DNA from: Diphasiastrum complanatum | Lineage: Eukaryota > Streptophyta > Lycopodiopsida > Lycopodiales > Lycopodiaceae | Assembly: GCA_029204225.1 (NCBI GenBank) | Contig: CM055103.1 | Span: 38,848,255 to 38,912,254, forward strand | DNA: 64,000 bases | Reading direction: 5' to 3' | Shown here: positions 47,408 to 58,339 of the stretch, piece by piece | How positions within the stretch are numbered: position 1 is the stretch's first letter | How the letters are laid out: every line of letters begins with the position of its first letter | Notes under the pieces: generated by a model | The model's input: the letters and a program-made list of their open reading frames with translations, nothing else | Databases searched by the model: none | Told to the model about the DNA's origin: nothing | Translations under genes and position numbers: made by a program

Positions 47408-49015
47408 TCACACAGACATCACTGCACAGTTAAAAACGAATGTTCCTCGTGGAACTAGTTCTGCTAAACATTTCCAATCTGGGGGTCCATCTGAGCTTGG
47501 CTTCCAGGCATAAATGGCATCACCATCCCTGTTTCCCGGGGGAGAGTACCCCCCTATCAGGAGCAGCTGTCCATCAAGAGCCTTGAATGCCAAACCCCAA
47601 CCATTGTTAAAATCTGCTCTCACAGGCACATCACCTAAGGGCGTCCATGTATTACTTTCTTTGCAATATAATTTCAGCCGATTAACAGAAACATCCAATG
47701 CATAAAGCTGATTCTCAACAACTGCCACCAATGGTGGAGCCTTCTGTGAAGTATCATCGGAGCGAGGGAACATATTTGCAATGAGTTCCCACCTTTTGGT
47801 TTTCGGATCATATCCCTCCCCACACGTAAGAAAAGTGTCTGTCTCATCAATACCTCCAATGACCCAAAACTTTCCGTCCATGTAAAACCCTGAGCATAGC
47901 TTGCGATTCTTTGACATGGGAGGAAGGGATTCCCAACTTCCTGTCTTTGAGTCATACCTCTCTGCACAATTAGTCACACATACACTAGAATCAACTCCAC
48001 CAGCAACAAATCCATATTCTCCCCAACTGGCAGATGCGTACAAGCAACGGGGAGTGATCATTTGAGGCCCACGGAACCATGAGTCTGAAATCAAATCATA
48101 TCTCCATACAACTAGCCCTTGGATCTCACGCCCTATAACAAGTAATTGAGTCCCTGCGGTTAAAGACTCCTTATCACACATGCCAAAGCAATCATCTGCT
48201 GGAGTGGGGGGAAGAGGCCGCCAGCGTCCTCCATCTTTGGGATCGAAGGCTCGCCAAACTGATTGTCCACTATTCAGCAAGTATACCCATTGCTCTGAAA
48301 TGCCGAGTTCCCGACGAATTTTGTATAGCTCACCACTTTTGAAAAAAGCACAAAACCTTTTGCTTACCACGTAATATGAACCATACAGTGACCTTGACAA
48401 CCTTACTAAACATAGCTGGGCTACATCGTCTCCAAGGCCAGGTATCAAGGAATTATTACTTTCTGTAGCTTGACTCTGCCCATTCTCAGTGGTGGATATC
48501 TCTGCAAGCTCTCGGCTGCTAGCTTCCCCCTTCTCAACAGCCATGTCCAGATTTCTCAACCTACTTTTACTAGTGGAACCAGAAGGACAGGGTGATGTTG
48601 AATTAATGCGACCTTTCTTCCTAGGATAAGGAAAAACACGACCGTTAGTTCCATTCCTCGGCTTGGCATTTTCAGGCTCCTTGGCATGGCCATCATGAGC
48701 ACAACCTCGCGAGCTACCTCCCTCAGACTCCAGGCTCTGAGCAACTTTGTCCAAATTAGGGTACTGTGAAACACCATTTCGGCCAACTTCCGATCCATTC
48801 GCATGACTCCTGCCATTTGTCTCTGCTGGATGCTTAGCTTGTTCTGATTTCTGACATCGCCGGGAACATCTCCTATAGTCTTTAGCGTCCCCGTCGCCCT
48901 TACTGCCGCTATCAGTCCCCACGGAGAGCTTGGCTCTTTCAGATCTGAAAGAGCCGCGATCTCCCATATTGGATTCTAGCGGTTCCAGACCACCTCCACC
49001 GTCCCTCACAACCAT
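47408..49015 (-). CDS. F-box/kelch-repeat protein, SKIP11 type (single exon, 535 aa)
   Basis: One uninterrupted reading frame. Residues 1-185 are polar and low in complexity, with a basic YPRKKGR patch near 130-136. An F-box-like segment at about 189-235 begins LIPGLGDDVAQLCLVRL. A kelch propeller spans about 240-530, with paired-glycine strands FVAGG (near 337), WVIGG (near 384) and LLIGG (near 485) and the aromatic spacing typical of kelch units. In Arabidopsis, SKIP11 and relatives bind ASK/SKP1 and are thought to select substrates for SCF ubiquitin ligases. The length is a little above the family's usual 410-480, because of the N-terminal region. The start ATG at 49015 is the first in frame, and an acceptor-like CCGCAG lies 47 bases upstream. 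No disabling change is seen. Confidence 0.92.
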   Translation of the reverse strand: MVVRDGGGGLEPLESNMGDRGSFRSERAKLSVGTDSGSKGDGDAKDYRRCSRRCQKSEQAKHPAETNGRSHANGSEVGRNGVSQYPNLDKVAQSLESEGGSSRGCAHDGHAKEPENAKPRNGTNGRVFPYPRKKGRINSTSPCPSGSTSKSRLRNLDMAVEKGEASSRELAEISTTENGQSQATESNNSLIPGLGDDVAQLCLVRLSRSLYGSYYVVSKRFCAFFKSGELYKIRRELGISEQWVYLLNSGQSVWRAFDPKDGGRWRPLPPTPADDCFGMCDKESLTAGTQLLVIGREIQGLVVWRYDLISDSWFRGPQMITPRCLYASASWGEYGFVAGGVDSSVCVTNCAERYDSKTGSWESLPPMSKNRKLCSGFYMDGKFWVIGGIDETDTFLTCGEGYDPKTKRWELIANMFPRSDDTSQKAPPLVAVVENQLYALDVSVNRLKLYCKESNTWTPLGDVPVRADFNNGWGLAFKALDGQLLLIGGYSPPGNRDGDAIYAWKPSSDGPPDWKCLAELVPRGTFVFNCAVMSV

Positions 49016-49408
49016 GAAGCCTCAACGGCAAGCCCTCGAGAGCCGTCACCGACTACATCCTCCTGCGGAGAAAACTGACAACCGATGAGACTCCATCCTC
49101 AGACGAACAAAACCTCACAAAACAATCCAGCACATGGCAATGATGAGCTCGACATCAAGAGCAAAGCAAAAACCTCAGGCCATTTTCGCAAATGGCAAGG
49201 CATATCAGACACAAGGATTGGCAGCAAGCTACGCAGTAAAACAGCTCGGAAGCTACGGAATGCAAGGAAACGGTGAGCGAGGCGAAGACAACAGGAAGCG
49301 CTATGAAAAGGCCAATCCTGACCGCAATGCAAAACCAGGGTTGAGCAACCCCGAACAAGACGTCTGGAAAACGGAACTTCCAATCCAGCACAAGGAAAAG
49401 AAGCAGAA
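49016..49408 (-). other. 5' leader of the F-box/kelch gene with probable leader intron
   Basis: On the minus strand, a pyrimidine run followed by CCGCAG at 49067-49063 makes a good splice acceptor, so the last leader exon would be 49062-49016. The donor was not fixed. Confidence 0.45.
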
Positions 49409-49770
49409 TCAGCAGCAGCAGCAGAAGAAGAAGCTGAAGAAGAAGCTGAAGAAGATGATGAAGATGAAGATGAAGATGAAGATGAAGCTGAAGATGAAGA
49501 TGAAGAAAAGGTTAAAAGATGAAAGAAAAGAGGGGGAAACAAGGGAAAGCCGAGAAAAGGGAGGCAAAAGCAGGATAAAAGGAAGAAATATAGTATACAA
49601 ATATTGCTGAGACGATGATCGATCTGCGACATAGACACAGAAGCAGCAGCAGCAAAAGGAGAGCAAAAAGCAGCAGCAGCAGCAGCAGCAGCAGAAGAAG
49701 AAGAAGAAGAAGAAGGAAATGGGAAGATCCGAGAGAGAAAAGGCGAGGGGAGAGAGAGAGAGAGGAGGAG
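49409..49770. repeat. Trinucleotide- and hexanucleotide-rich tracts (GAA, GAT, CAG, AG)
   Basis: On the plus strand: CAG runs (49410-49425), GAAGCT and GAAGAT runs (49426-49510), CAG runs (49641-49695), GAA runs (49695-49715) and GA runs near 49755-49775. It lies upstream of the kelch gene, in its likely leader or promoter. Open frames through it on both strands are low-complexity artefacts. Confidence 0.85.
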
Positions 49771-49829
49771 GAAACAGATGTAAGAGCTCCAGCCGTTGGA
49801 TCACTTTTGCGATGTTCCGATTCTGCCAC

Positions 49830-50330
49830 GTACTTCTGAGATTGGCCACTGAGGGGCGACCAAGTGGCTGACGGCCACCTGGCGGCGATCCCAGAGGCCG
49901 CGCGCTGAGGGTGTCCGCGGTGATAAGAAGTGGATAGAGCTCCGAGAGAAAGAAGATCCATCCTGCGAAACCCTCGGAGGAGAAAGAGAAGAGACGGAAG
50001 CATGCCACCGGCGGCAGGGCCTCTCTCCATGTGAATCAGGGGCGTAGCTCTGCCAGCTGCAGCGGTGGGCAGGGGAGCCGAGGGCCATCCGCCACCGGGC
50101 AGCCCAAGTCCCTCCGCGTAGAAAACCAAGTCCTAGCTGCCCGCGTGGGGCCGGGCAGACAGACGCGGTGGCACATGGGACTTTGTGACGTTCAGTTGAG
50201 CCTCCGGCGCCGCGGCGGTGGCGGTCGACAATTTCCAGGCTGCAGCGGACCCGGGTCACATGCTCGCTATGTTGGTCGGCTCCCTCCTTAATTGCGCGGT
50301 CTGGTCCCGTGATTTAAATGCTCACATGGA
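49830..50330 (-). promoter_or_regulatory. GC-rich promoter region of the F-box/kelch gene
   Basis: The GC content rises sharply compared with both flanks, and CpG is frequent. A GCCACGTAC at about 49826-49834 contains the ACGT core of G-box/ABRE-like sites. GC-rich open frames of up to 205 codons here have no known domain and overlap on both strands, so I read them as chance. Confidence 0.4.
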
Positions 50331-50677
50331 CAAGACCTTAGACCACCCCCAAACACTTATTGGCCTTTAGTAGGCCTTGATCTAGGGCCTAGGCTCTAGC
50401 TCTCATGGGACCTCTCACATTTAAATATGTTTATATCTCTATCCCAAGAGAGAGTATCCTAAGAGAGAAAGAGAGATGAAATTTTTTCTTTGCGCGGTCA
50501 ATTCACCCTATTCCACCGTTCCGGAAACCTCTACGGGGTTTCCCTCCAATTTCTTCTGTTTTTTAGAAGTCGTTGATTTTTTAAAACTCTTGCCTTCTCG
50601 ATCTTGCATCTCAAATCGCTTGTCGACAAATACTAAAAATTCACGTTAATATATTATTTTATTAGCGCAATCAACCT

Positions 50678-51720
50678 ATGTAACCTAAGATGTACTAGGA
50701 TCTGTCTACTTTACGTACACACACGCAAATTATTTGCACGTGAAAACGACAAACAAAAAAATTTCTACATTTCAAAAGGTGGTTGTTTTTTCTAAAAGTC
50801 AACTTCCAATAAGGTTTTTATGAAATCGGTTTTCATAGAAAGATGCGGGTTCCATTCCTATACTTTGTCAGCTTTGTAAAACACAAAACCTATTCGGTGT
50901 TACCCTCCAACAACTATAACTTCTTGTTAATTCACTCGTTCACCTTAATTTTCCAACAACTATGACGGTGGTGGTTGTCCAACGTTGGGCACATCTACCA
51001 CAATGGACTAGATAATGGTTGCATAGAGACCCGTTGTAAAGATGTTCTCTCATCAAACCACACTATGTTGGGCACACCAAAACAATGGATGTATAGAGGA
51101 CACATTGTATCGTCAAGTCACAATAGCGGCAAGACAAGAGGACTTGCCATTATCACTTTGTCTTAATGAGAGGACTTGACTATGTAACCTAAGATGTACT
51201 AGGATCTGTCTACTTTACGTATACACACGCAAATTATTTGCATGTGAAAACAACAAACAAAAAAATTCCTACATTTAAAAAAGAAGTTTTTTTTTGTAAA
51301 AGTCAACTTCTAATAAGGTTTTTATGAATTCGGTTTCCAAAGAAAGATGAGGGTTCCATTCCTATACTTTGTCAGCTTTCTCAAACACGAAACCTATTCG
51401 ATGTTATCCTCCAACAACTATAACTTCTTGTTAATTCAGTCAGTTCACCCTTATTTTCCAACAACTATGACTTGGTGGTGGTTGCACATCTACGACGATG
51501 GACTAGATAATGGTTGCATAGAGACCTGTTGTAAAGATATAATGACAAGTTCTCTCATCAAACCACAATACTTGGGCACACTAAAACAATGGATGTATAG
51601 AGGACACATTGTAAAGATATAATGGCAAGTCCTATCTTCAAGTCACAATAGCGGCAAGATGAGAGGACTTGCCATTACTACTTTGGCTTGATGAGAGGAC
51701 TTGCAATTATCTCTATAATG
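50678..51720. repeat. Tandem duplication, 503-bp period
   Basis: The sequence starting TATGTAACCTAAGATGTACT at 50678 starts again at 51181 with scattered differences. Both units contain GGACTAGATAATGGTTGCAT and end in GAGAGGACTTGCCATTA-type phrases. The second unit has additional short repeats of its end (near 51660-51720). No coding sequence recognised. Confidence 0.85.
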
Positions 51721-52890
51721 GGCCGACAAACACTCAATGTCGTGCACAACGTGTCCCAAAAAATTTAAAAAAACAATTTATGTACATAATTTTGGTATCC
51801 GTGAGGGCTAAGTTCAGGATTCCATCCTTGAGGGCTATGTACTTTTAGTATTCCATAATATTCATCCTACAAACTATGGAAATTTTAAATGAGCTCTCAT
51901 CTTGCCACTACCAATGTTCACCTTGCATATTATAAAAGTTGTCGGTGAATATTCTCATTGAGTCTTGACAACAAGGGTAGGAGAGAACAAGTTGTAATTT
52001 TAATAAGATGCAAGAGGCTCAATATCTTCAAGTTCCATCCGAGAGGGCTCCGGAATTTCAATATCCATCCAAGAAGGGTTCCGTATTTTTCAAACTCCAT
52101 CCATGAAGACCCCATACTTTAAGGACATCAAAATTACAACCAATGAAATGGCAAGGATAAAATCAAGGTTGAATATTATAGTGCATAATGGGAGTCCAAG
52201 AATGTGATCTTCATGGGGCTCATAAATGAGATCTCTATTGTTCAATCATGTAAGATTTGAACTAACACATATTAAGATCTCAAATGAGGCTTGTGATTGG
52301 CTTCAGCCACATTTAAACGTTCTTTGGCACACTTGAGCAAACATTGGTCATTAATTTGCCCAATCACAAATTTTTTGACTTTTTTCAATTTGAAAGGTTC
52401 TAGACATTAAGGAATATGTTATCAATACTCTTCTTTTGATTAGGTCGTGTCTTATGTTCAATGAATGGATTGGTATTGAAGACCAATGCTGGGTAGTTAT
52501 TTGACTTAACTACAAATAATTGTAGGTTATCACACTAAAAAAATACTTGTTGTAGGTAAAAAGACAAAAACCTAAGGCCAATAAAAAATCGGGGTGAAGG
52601 GCATGGCCTCGTACAAGTGGACAATGCACAATTGTAATAAGCACCAAATACCCACAATAACTAGCCAAAATCAAGATAGCTAGAATCAAATTAGACCAAA
52701 CCTTGACCCATTTGTAATACCAGAAAATCTCATATTTATAGGAAAAATTTGTCTTTATACCCAAGACTACTATATGTATCAAAATTTTATTTTTTCACGC
52801 TGATCATGAAAAAATTCAAATAACCGCACAATAGAGACCTCTTTTCCCCTCTTTTACATATAGAGTATTCAAGTATCTCTTGTAGTAGAT
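51721..52890. other. No gene recognised; small tandem repeat at 51796-52110
   Basis: Phrases of the type TTCCATCCNNGAGGGCT recur near 51810, 52032, 52065 and 52095 at roughly 33-bp spacing in the last part. The remainder shows nothing. Confidence 0.5.
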
Positions 52891-52892
52891 GG

Positions 52893-53090
52893 CATTGTGT
52901 CAGATCAACTATCGCTGATCAAGACACAATCATGACATTGTTATCAAGTCTGCCCCCTACATACAAAATTTGGGTGATGATCATACTGACACACTCAATT
53001 TAACTCTCTCTAGTGTAATTGGTATGTTCTTGCATGCAGACAACAAATGAAGAAGCACAGATATCTCTTTGAATCTGGTATCACGTTATC
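52893..53090 (+). pseudogene. Copia gag relic next to copia copy A
   Basis: The plus strand reads SIADQDTIMTLLSSLPPTYK, a standard phrase of copia gag (UBN2 type), then shifts frame (DDHTDTLNLTLSSVIG). It ends about 30 bases before the left LTR of copy A, in the opposite orientation to that element. Confidence 0.6.
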
Positions 53091-53117
53091 TATATGTAAA
53101 CAAAGGCGCTAAATGTC

Positions 53118-53800
53118 AGATGAGAAAGAATCGAACCCTAGTCGAATTAGGCTCTCAAATGAAATGAAAGGAAACTGAACGTAACAAAACAAAACAAAAC
53201 AAACAAGCCTTAATATTGACATTGCTACAGCGAGATCAAATTAATCACGAACGAAAACAATTCGGATGGATTTCAAATATGATTGTTGGTCACTACCTAT
53301 ACCATTTCTACAATCCTCCAGAATGACTGACATTGCTGATCTACATTTTTTATTAACACAACATTCAACAAAAACTAAACCAGTGTGCGGAATTGATAAA
53401 TGAGTGAATGAGAATCACAGGTGATGGCAGACAATAATTCATTCAAGATCAGACAAAGATAAGAGTGATATGTGCGTAATAGCTACAATATCATCTATTG
53501 ATCCTCTTGCTTTTCGTGTGCTGTATGACAGACCCACACAGCGCACTGGCGTGAGAGAAGCAACGCTCTCCCACGAGTAATGTCTCGCTTACTAGCGGAC
53601 TTCTTGGATCTCGGTGGATCCTGCTTACAAAACTTGTCTCGATCACAGGCGGACTTCTATTCTATAGTCTGTATTCTATATGTTTCTATCTCCTACTGTA
53701 TGTATCTTATACATTCAGGGTAGCACACCAGATTAAATAGACTAAACAATCTATAACTAATCACGGATTACAAGAGAGGTAGGTTAGGCACATCCTAACA
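53118..53800 (-). repeat. 3' LTR of copia copy A
   Basis: On the minus strand it begins TGTTAGGATGTGCC directly after the PPT. Collinear with 57558-58260 from 53145 onward. The first 27 bases are only weakly alike. Confidence 0.85.
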
Positions 53801-53810
53801 CTCTTCCACT
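53801..53810 (-). other. Polypurine tract of copia copy A
   Basis: Minus-strand AGTGGAAGAG abuts the TGTTAG of the LTR, a classic copia arrangement. Confidence 0.8.
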
Positions 53811-55549
53811 AACGTCATCGTATCAGATCAGGGGTTCTTGTAGTTCTTGGTACTTGCATGATCTTCTTGATCTTTTTGGCTAAATGATTTCATTTGCCAT
53901 CTTTGTTGCTGCAACGTACTCTGCTTCGCAGGATGACTGAGCCACGATGGTCTGTGTTTCATGCTGACCCAGAGAATTGTTGAACCTGACGTGATGGTGC
54001 ATCCTCCTGAGCCACTTTTGCAGTCGTCCTTGAGAGATGCCCAACTAGCATCACTATAGGAAAGCATCTGGAACCCTGCATCACAAGAATAACACAAACC
54101 AAAATCCTTCGTTAATTGGAGGTATTGCAAAATTCATTTCACAATCTTCCAATGAGTTGATACAAAATTGGCTCATCTTGAACATGGCATAAGCAATGTC
54201 AAGACGTGTGTTATCTGCAAGGTACATCATCGGTCCTATCAGCTTCCTGTATGGTGTAAGCTGCATCAACTCTCTTTCTTCTTCAGTCTTCGAACAATCT
54301 TCGTTCATCAGGACTGCTCTTGCAAGCATGGGAGTATTTGCTCCCTTGCAATTTAGCATCCCAAAATCTTCTAAAATTTGCTGGGTATATCTGGACTGAT
54401 GAAGGTACAACTTACCTCCCTCATAGTCCCTGTCAATCTATAAGCCAAGATAACATCTGGCTTCTCCCAGGTCTACGATCTCAAAAAGTTTCGAGATATC
54501 ATACTTCACCTCAGCAATAAGCTCTTTAGTTTTGTTGAATATCAAAGTGTCATCCACATACACAGTTAAAATGATGATCTTCTCATCTGTTATTCTTACA
54601 TAAACATTAGAATTAGCAACTAATGGCTTGAATCCTAAAGACTTGAGGGCTTGATCTTTCTTCTTATACCATTGTCGCGCTGACTACTTCAGACCGTAGA
54701 TACTCCTATGCATTTTGCATGCATAAGTAAGATGTGAGTTCAAAATGTAACCTGGAGGTTGATCCATGTAGACTTCCTCATCTAGCCCGCCATGGAAGAA
54801 GGCTGTCTTCTCGTCCACGATGTGAATCCTGAGATCATAAGCAACTGCATATGCAAACAGTAAATGTAGAGACGAATGTTTCACGACAAGAGAGAAGGTC
54901 TCAGCATAATCAATACCATATCTTTGAGAAAACCCCTTCGCTACAAGTCTTGCTTTGTATTTAGAAATATCTCCATTCGGTTTGTACTTCAGCTTGTATA
55001 CCCACTTGCATTTAATAGTCTTTCGCTTATCTGGTAATGGATGCAATGTCCATACCTGATTCTTCCTCATGGATTCTATCTCTTCATTCATGGCTTGGAT
55101 CCATTTGTCCTTTTCTGGACATTCAATTGCTTCCTTGAATGTTTGTAGTTCTCCACTGAATCCAAAAACTCTTCTGATGTAGAAGCTGAGCTGTCTGGCA
55201 CAAATCTTGTTGGCGCTCTTCGTTCTCTTGTCGATCTTCTAGGAGATCCTTTTGGGACTGCAATGCTCTTGCCTTTATCAGCTCTGCTTGGTCTGAAACC
55301 ATTTTGGTTTACAGGTACTATAGCAGCAGGCTGGCTTGCGAATCTTTCTTCGTCTGACTCGTCACTCGAATGAGGTGTGACTCGAACATCTTCGTCTGAG
55401 TGTTCGTCCTCTGCTCCCTCTATCACAGTTGGTAGATCATAGTATTGTCTACCAAGGACTTCATAACTGACAAGATCATCACTGGTCATCGTTATGCTCT
55501 CATCAAATTTGACATCTCTAATTGTCTTCACTGTGTTCATCTCTGGCAT
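53811..55549 (-). pseudogene. Copia copy A: RT and RNase H
   Basis: The linker (55549-55088) is acidic and then has a basic RSTRERRAPTRF patch. RT (55091-54684) reads KCKWVYKLKYKPNG, KARLVAKGFSQRYGIDY and VDEKTAFFHG, and breaks at a TAG where copia proteins have GLKQ (Gln codon to stop, 54686-54684). The frame then goes on with the intact catalytic YVDD at 54560-54549, a further stop near LGL, and KLYLHQSRYTQQIL. RNase H (to 53828) has SYSDASWASLKDD and SGSGGCTITSGS. The frame is shifted near 54110. In a live element this part copies the RNA into DNA. Confidence 0.85.
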
Positions 55550-55561
55550 ATAGACTTTGTA

Positions 55562-56546
55562 TTATGACGAATGATTGTCATATCCTACAAGATATCCCTG
55601 TTCTACTTTTTCATCAAGCTTCTTTTGAAGCTTATCAATATTATGTGCATAAGTTGCACAACCAAAGATACGAATGTGAGTCAGATTGGGTTTCCTACCC
55701 CACCATAATTCATGTGGTGTCATGTGAGGAACACCAGACTTTCCTGTCCTATTTTGAATGTAAGCAGTTGTAGCTACTGCTTCAGCCCACAACACTCTTG
55801 GAGCCTTCGAGTAGGCCATCATGCACCTGGCAGCTTCGATTAGAGTCTTGTTCTTTCTTTCTTCAACACCGTTGTGCTGTGGTGTGTAAGATGCAGTTCT
55901 TCCGGTGAATGATTCCACGATCATTTCAGAAGTCAGTGAATCGATTCGAGATGTATTCTCCACCTCGATCTATTCTGATCTGTTTCACTTTATTACCAGT
56001 GCATCTTTCTGCCCAGTTCACATACTCTGTGAACTTGTCAAATGCTTCTAATTTATTGTGAATAAAATAGGCTATGGCAAATTTAATGTAATCAGCAATA
56101 AAGGTTATATAATACTTTGAGCCTCCTACTGAAATCACGTTGAAAGGTCCACAGATGTCAGAATGTACAAGCTCCAGAATCTTTGTAGTTCTGTAGGAGT
56201 CTTTTACAAAAGGAGTACGTGACATCTTACCCGTCAGACATGCATCATAGGTCATTGAACTGGTTGTATTCGAGACGCTCACCCCTGTGATTGCTCCATG
56301 ATGGCTTGCCTGATATAGTGCAATTGAATTTATATGGCAAAGTCTCATGTGCCATAGAGTATATGGCGAATCATCATGAGTCTGATGCACTTGATCTGCA
56401 GGTAGGCGTACCTTCAAGTGATATAGGTTGTCTTTTTTTCTTTTTTGAGTGATAAGCGTACTGGTACTTGCATCAACAACGTTGCATGCTTCGTCTGAGA
56501 ATGTCACACACATTCTTGTATCAGCTATTCTTGCCACTGATAGCAA
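55562..56546 (-). pseudogene. Copia copy A: integrase region
   Basis: The gag-pre-integrase part has HMRLCHINSIALY, but the expected C-x2-C is incomplete (YDAC). The catalytic core keeps the first Asp (HSDICGPFNVISVGG), the second Asp (RIDRGGEY) and the Glu-bearing HNGVEERKNKTL. After this come RVLWAEAVATTAYIQNRTG and a GKPNLTHIRIFGC-type end. A frame change occurs near 55940. It would have inserted the cDNA into chromosomes. Of the elements in the window this is the best preserved integrase. Confidence 0.85.
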
Positions 56547-57446
56547 GTCCTGCTGCAGTGTAGGTTCTCCTGTCTACTTTGAGCTGATTTGTTTCTTGGG
56601 TTCTGGTGGCAATCCATGGATGCATGACCCTTCTTATGACAGTGGATACACTCAATTTTCAGATTGAGCCAACATGAATCAATAGTATGTCCTTCGTGTT
56701 TGCATCTCACACATGTCTTCTTGTCTCCACTCTACTGTTTTGACCTTCCTTTGTTCTTCCACTTGCCTTTGTTGGCTCCGTCTGCTTGCTGATCTCGATC
56801 CTGCCTTCGATCTGACTCCCTCTTAGGCTTGAATTGCTTCTTTGATTTTTCCTCGTTGTTGTAGAGAGCTTGGTCGGAAGCGTCCTTATGATCAACGTGC
56901 TCTCGAGCCTCGACTTATTCTCGAATCTCGACAACAGCTTTTTCGAGTGTCATCGTAGGATCTTTTGCTAGCAATGTTTTGGTCATCTGGAAGGATCGTG
57001 GTAAGGCTCTCAACAGATATGTCAGCTGCTTCTCTCCTAATACTGCATTTTTGACTCCAGAATTGTGTAGTGATTGGAATAGATCTTCATCTTCCTCATG
57101 AAGGAAGTGAGGTCTTTACCATCCCACTGCAAGTTTGTCAGCTGATCTTCGAGCAACATTATTTGACTACGTGATTTCGTCTGAAATCTTGTGAGTAATG
57201 TATCCCACGTCTCCTTTGCTTTAGATATTGTAGCTAGGTCAAGGTTTAGGCTATCCTCGATGGATGAAGATAACATGGCTACTTCCTTGTCATTCTTCTC
57301 CCTCCATTCGCGTATCTAGAATCATTCACAAGCTAGAAATCATACATCTACCATGCTAGAATTGCAACATTCCATGCTAGGAAGTTAGATCCTGATGAAT
57401 CGAGGATTGTACAGATCTTGGATTGTATGCTGCTTATCGAAGCCAT
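56547..57446 (-). pseudogene. Copia copy A: gag, directly joined to post-protease sequence
   Basis: The start ATG is at 57446. The reading has EDSLNLDLATISKAKETWDT and QLTNLQWDGKDLTSFM (capsid part) and an intact zinc knuckle CIHCHKKGHASMDC near 56640. After RQEN the sequence jumps to LQQDLLSVARIA, which in copy B lies about 110 codons further on. The protease active site is therefore deleted here. Stops and a small rearranged insert near 57320-57400 break the N-terminal part. Confidence 0.8.
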
Positions 57447-57544
57447 TGTTGTGAATTGTGTTCTCACTTGTTGATGGTTCTTTGTTGAATTCTTAGCCTC
57501 CTGGATCTGATAGCTTTCTGGCTATGTCAGACTATGACAGGTGT

Positions 57545-57556
57545 GCTTTGATACCA
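57545..57556 (-). other. Primer binding site of copia copy A
   Basis: The minus strand reads TGGTATCAAAGC, one base from the usual initiator-tRNA-Met site TGGTATCAGAGC. Copy B has the same variant. Confidence 0.8.
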
Positions 57557-57557
57557 T

Positions 57558-58260
57558 TGATGCGAAAAATGTGGGTAACGCTAATTGCAAATATCAATTA
57601 GGCTCTCAAACGAAACGAAACGAAACGAAACGAAACTGAATGAAACAAAACAAAACGAAACGAACAAGCCCTAATATTAACATTGCTGCAACGAAATCAA
57701 AATAATCGCGAACAAAAACAATTCGAATGGATTTCAAATATGAATGTCGGCTATATCATTTCTACAATCCTCCAGAATGTAGATAGACATTGCTAATCTA
57801 CATTTTTGATTAACACAACGTTCAACAGAAACTGAACCAGTGTGCGGAATTGATAAATGAGTGAATGAGATACACAGGTGATGGCGGATAGTAATTCATT
57901 CAATATCAGACAAATATAAGAGTGATATGTGTGTAATAGCTACAATATCATCTATTTATCCTCTTGCTTTTCGTGCACTGCTGTATGACAGACCCACACA
58001 ACGCGCTGGCGTGAGAGAAGTGGCGCTCTCCCATGAGTAATTTATGGCTTACTAGCAGACTTCTTGGATCTCTGTGGATCCTACTTACAAAACTTGTATC
58101 GCTTGTAGGCAAACTTCTATTTTGTAGTTTATTTTCTATATGTTTCTATCTCCTACTGTATGTATGTTATACATTCAGGGTAGCACACCAGATTAGATAG
58201 ACTAAACAATCTATAACTAATCACGGATTACAAGAGAGATGGGTTAGGCATGTCCTAACA
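57558..58260 (-). repeat. LTR shared by copia copy A and a truncated neighbour
   Basis: The LTR is 703 bp, starting TGATGCG on the plus strand and ending CCTAACA. It has a (ACGAA)n-like stretch at about 57611-57665. It is the 5' LTR of copy A, but also carries the PPT and RNase H end of a second copy on its right side. Confidence 0.88.
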
Positions 58261-58339
58261 CTCTTCCACTAACATCATCGTATCTGATCAGGGGTTCTTG
58301 TACTTCTTGGTACTTGCATGATCTTCTTGACCTTTTTGG
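58261..58339 (-). pseudogene. 3' tip of a second copia copy beyond the shared LTR
   Basis: Collinear with 53801-53879 (PPT and end of RNase H), then ends abruptly at unrelated sequence. Confidence 0.85.

Larger units (their letters stand above)
53118..58260 (-). mobile_element. Ty1/copia element, copy A
   Basis: The structure in reading order is: 5' LTR 58260-57558, PBS 57556-57545, gag from ATG 57446, integrase, RT, RNase H, PPT 53810-53801 and 3' LTR 53800-53118. The LTRs are collinear over about 680 bases; the outer 25-30 bases of the left one have diverged. The protease active-site region is missing. Nonsense codons lie in RT. The same family appears again as copy B at 60941-64000. To the right of the 5' LTR the sequence continues for about 79 bases as PPT and RNase H end of another copy, so no target-site duplication can flank this element as an independent insertion. 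Confidence 0.88.

Noticed and set aside
49099-49638. A 179-codon serine-rich frame (minus) and a 158-codon lysine/glutamine-rich frame (plus)
   Set aside because: Both are produced by the trinucleotide tracts; one is the mirror of the other.
49512-50259. Overlapping open frames of 150-205 codons on the minus strand
   Set aside because: They cover microsatellites and the GC-rich promoter, overlap one another and have no known domain. The kelch gene's promoter and leader explain the region better.
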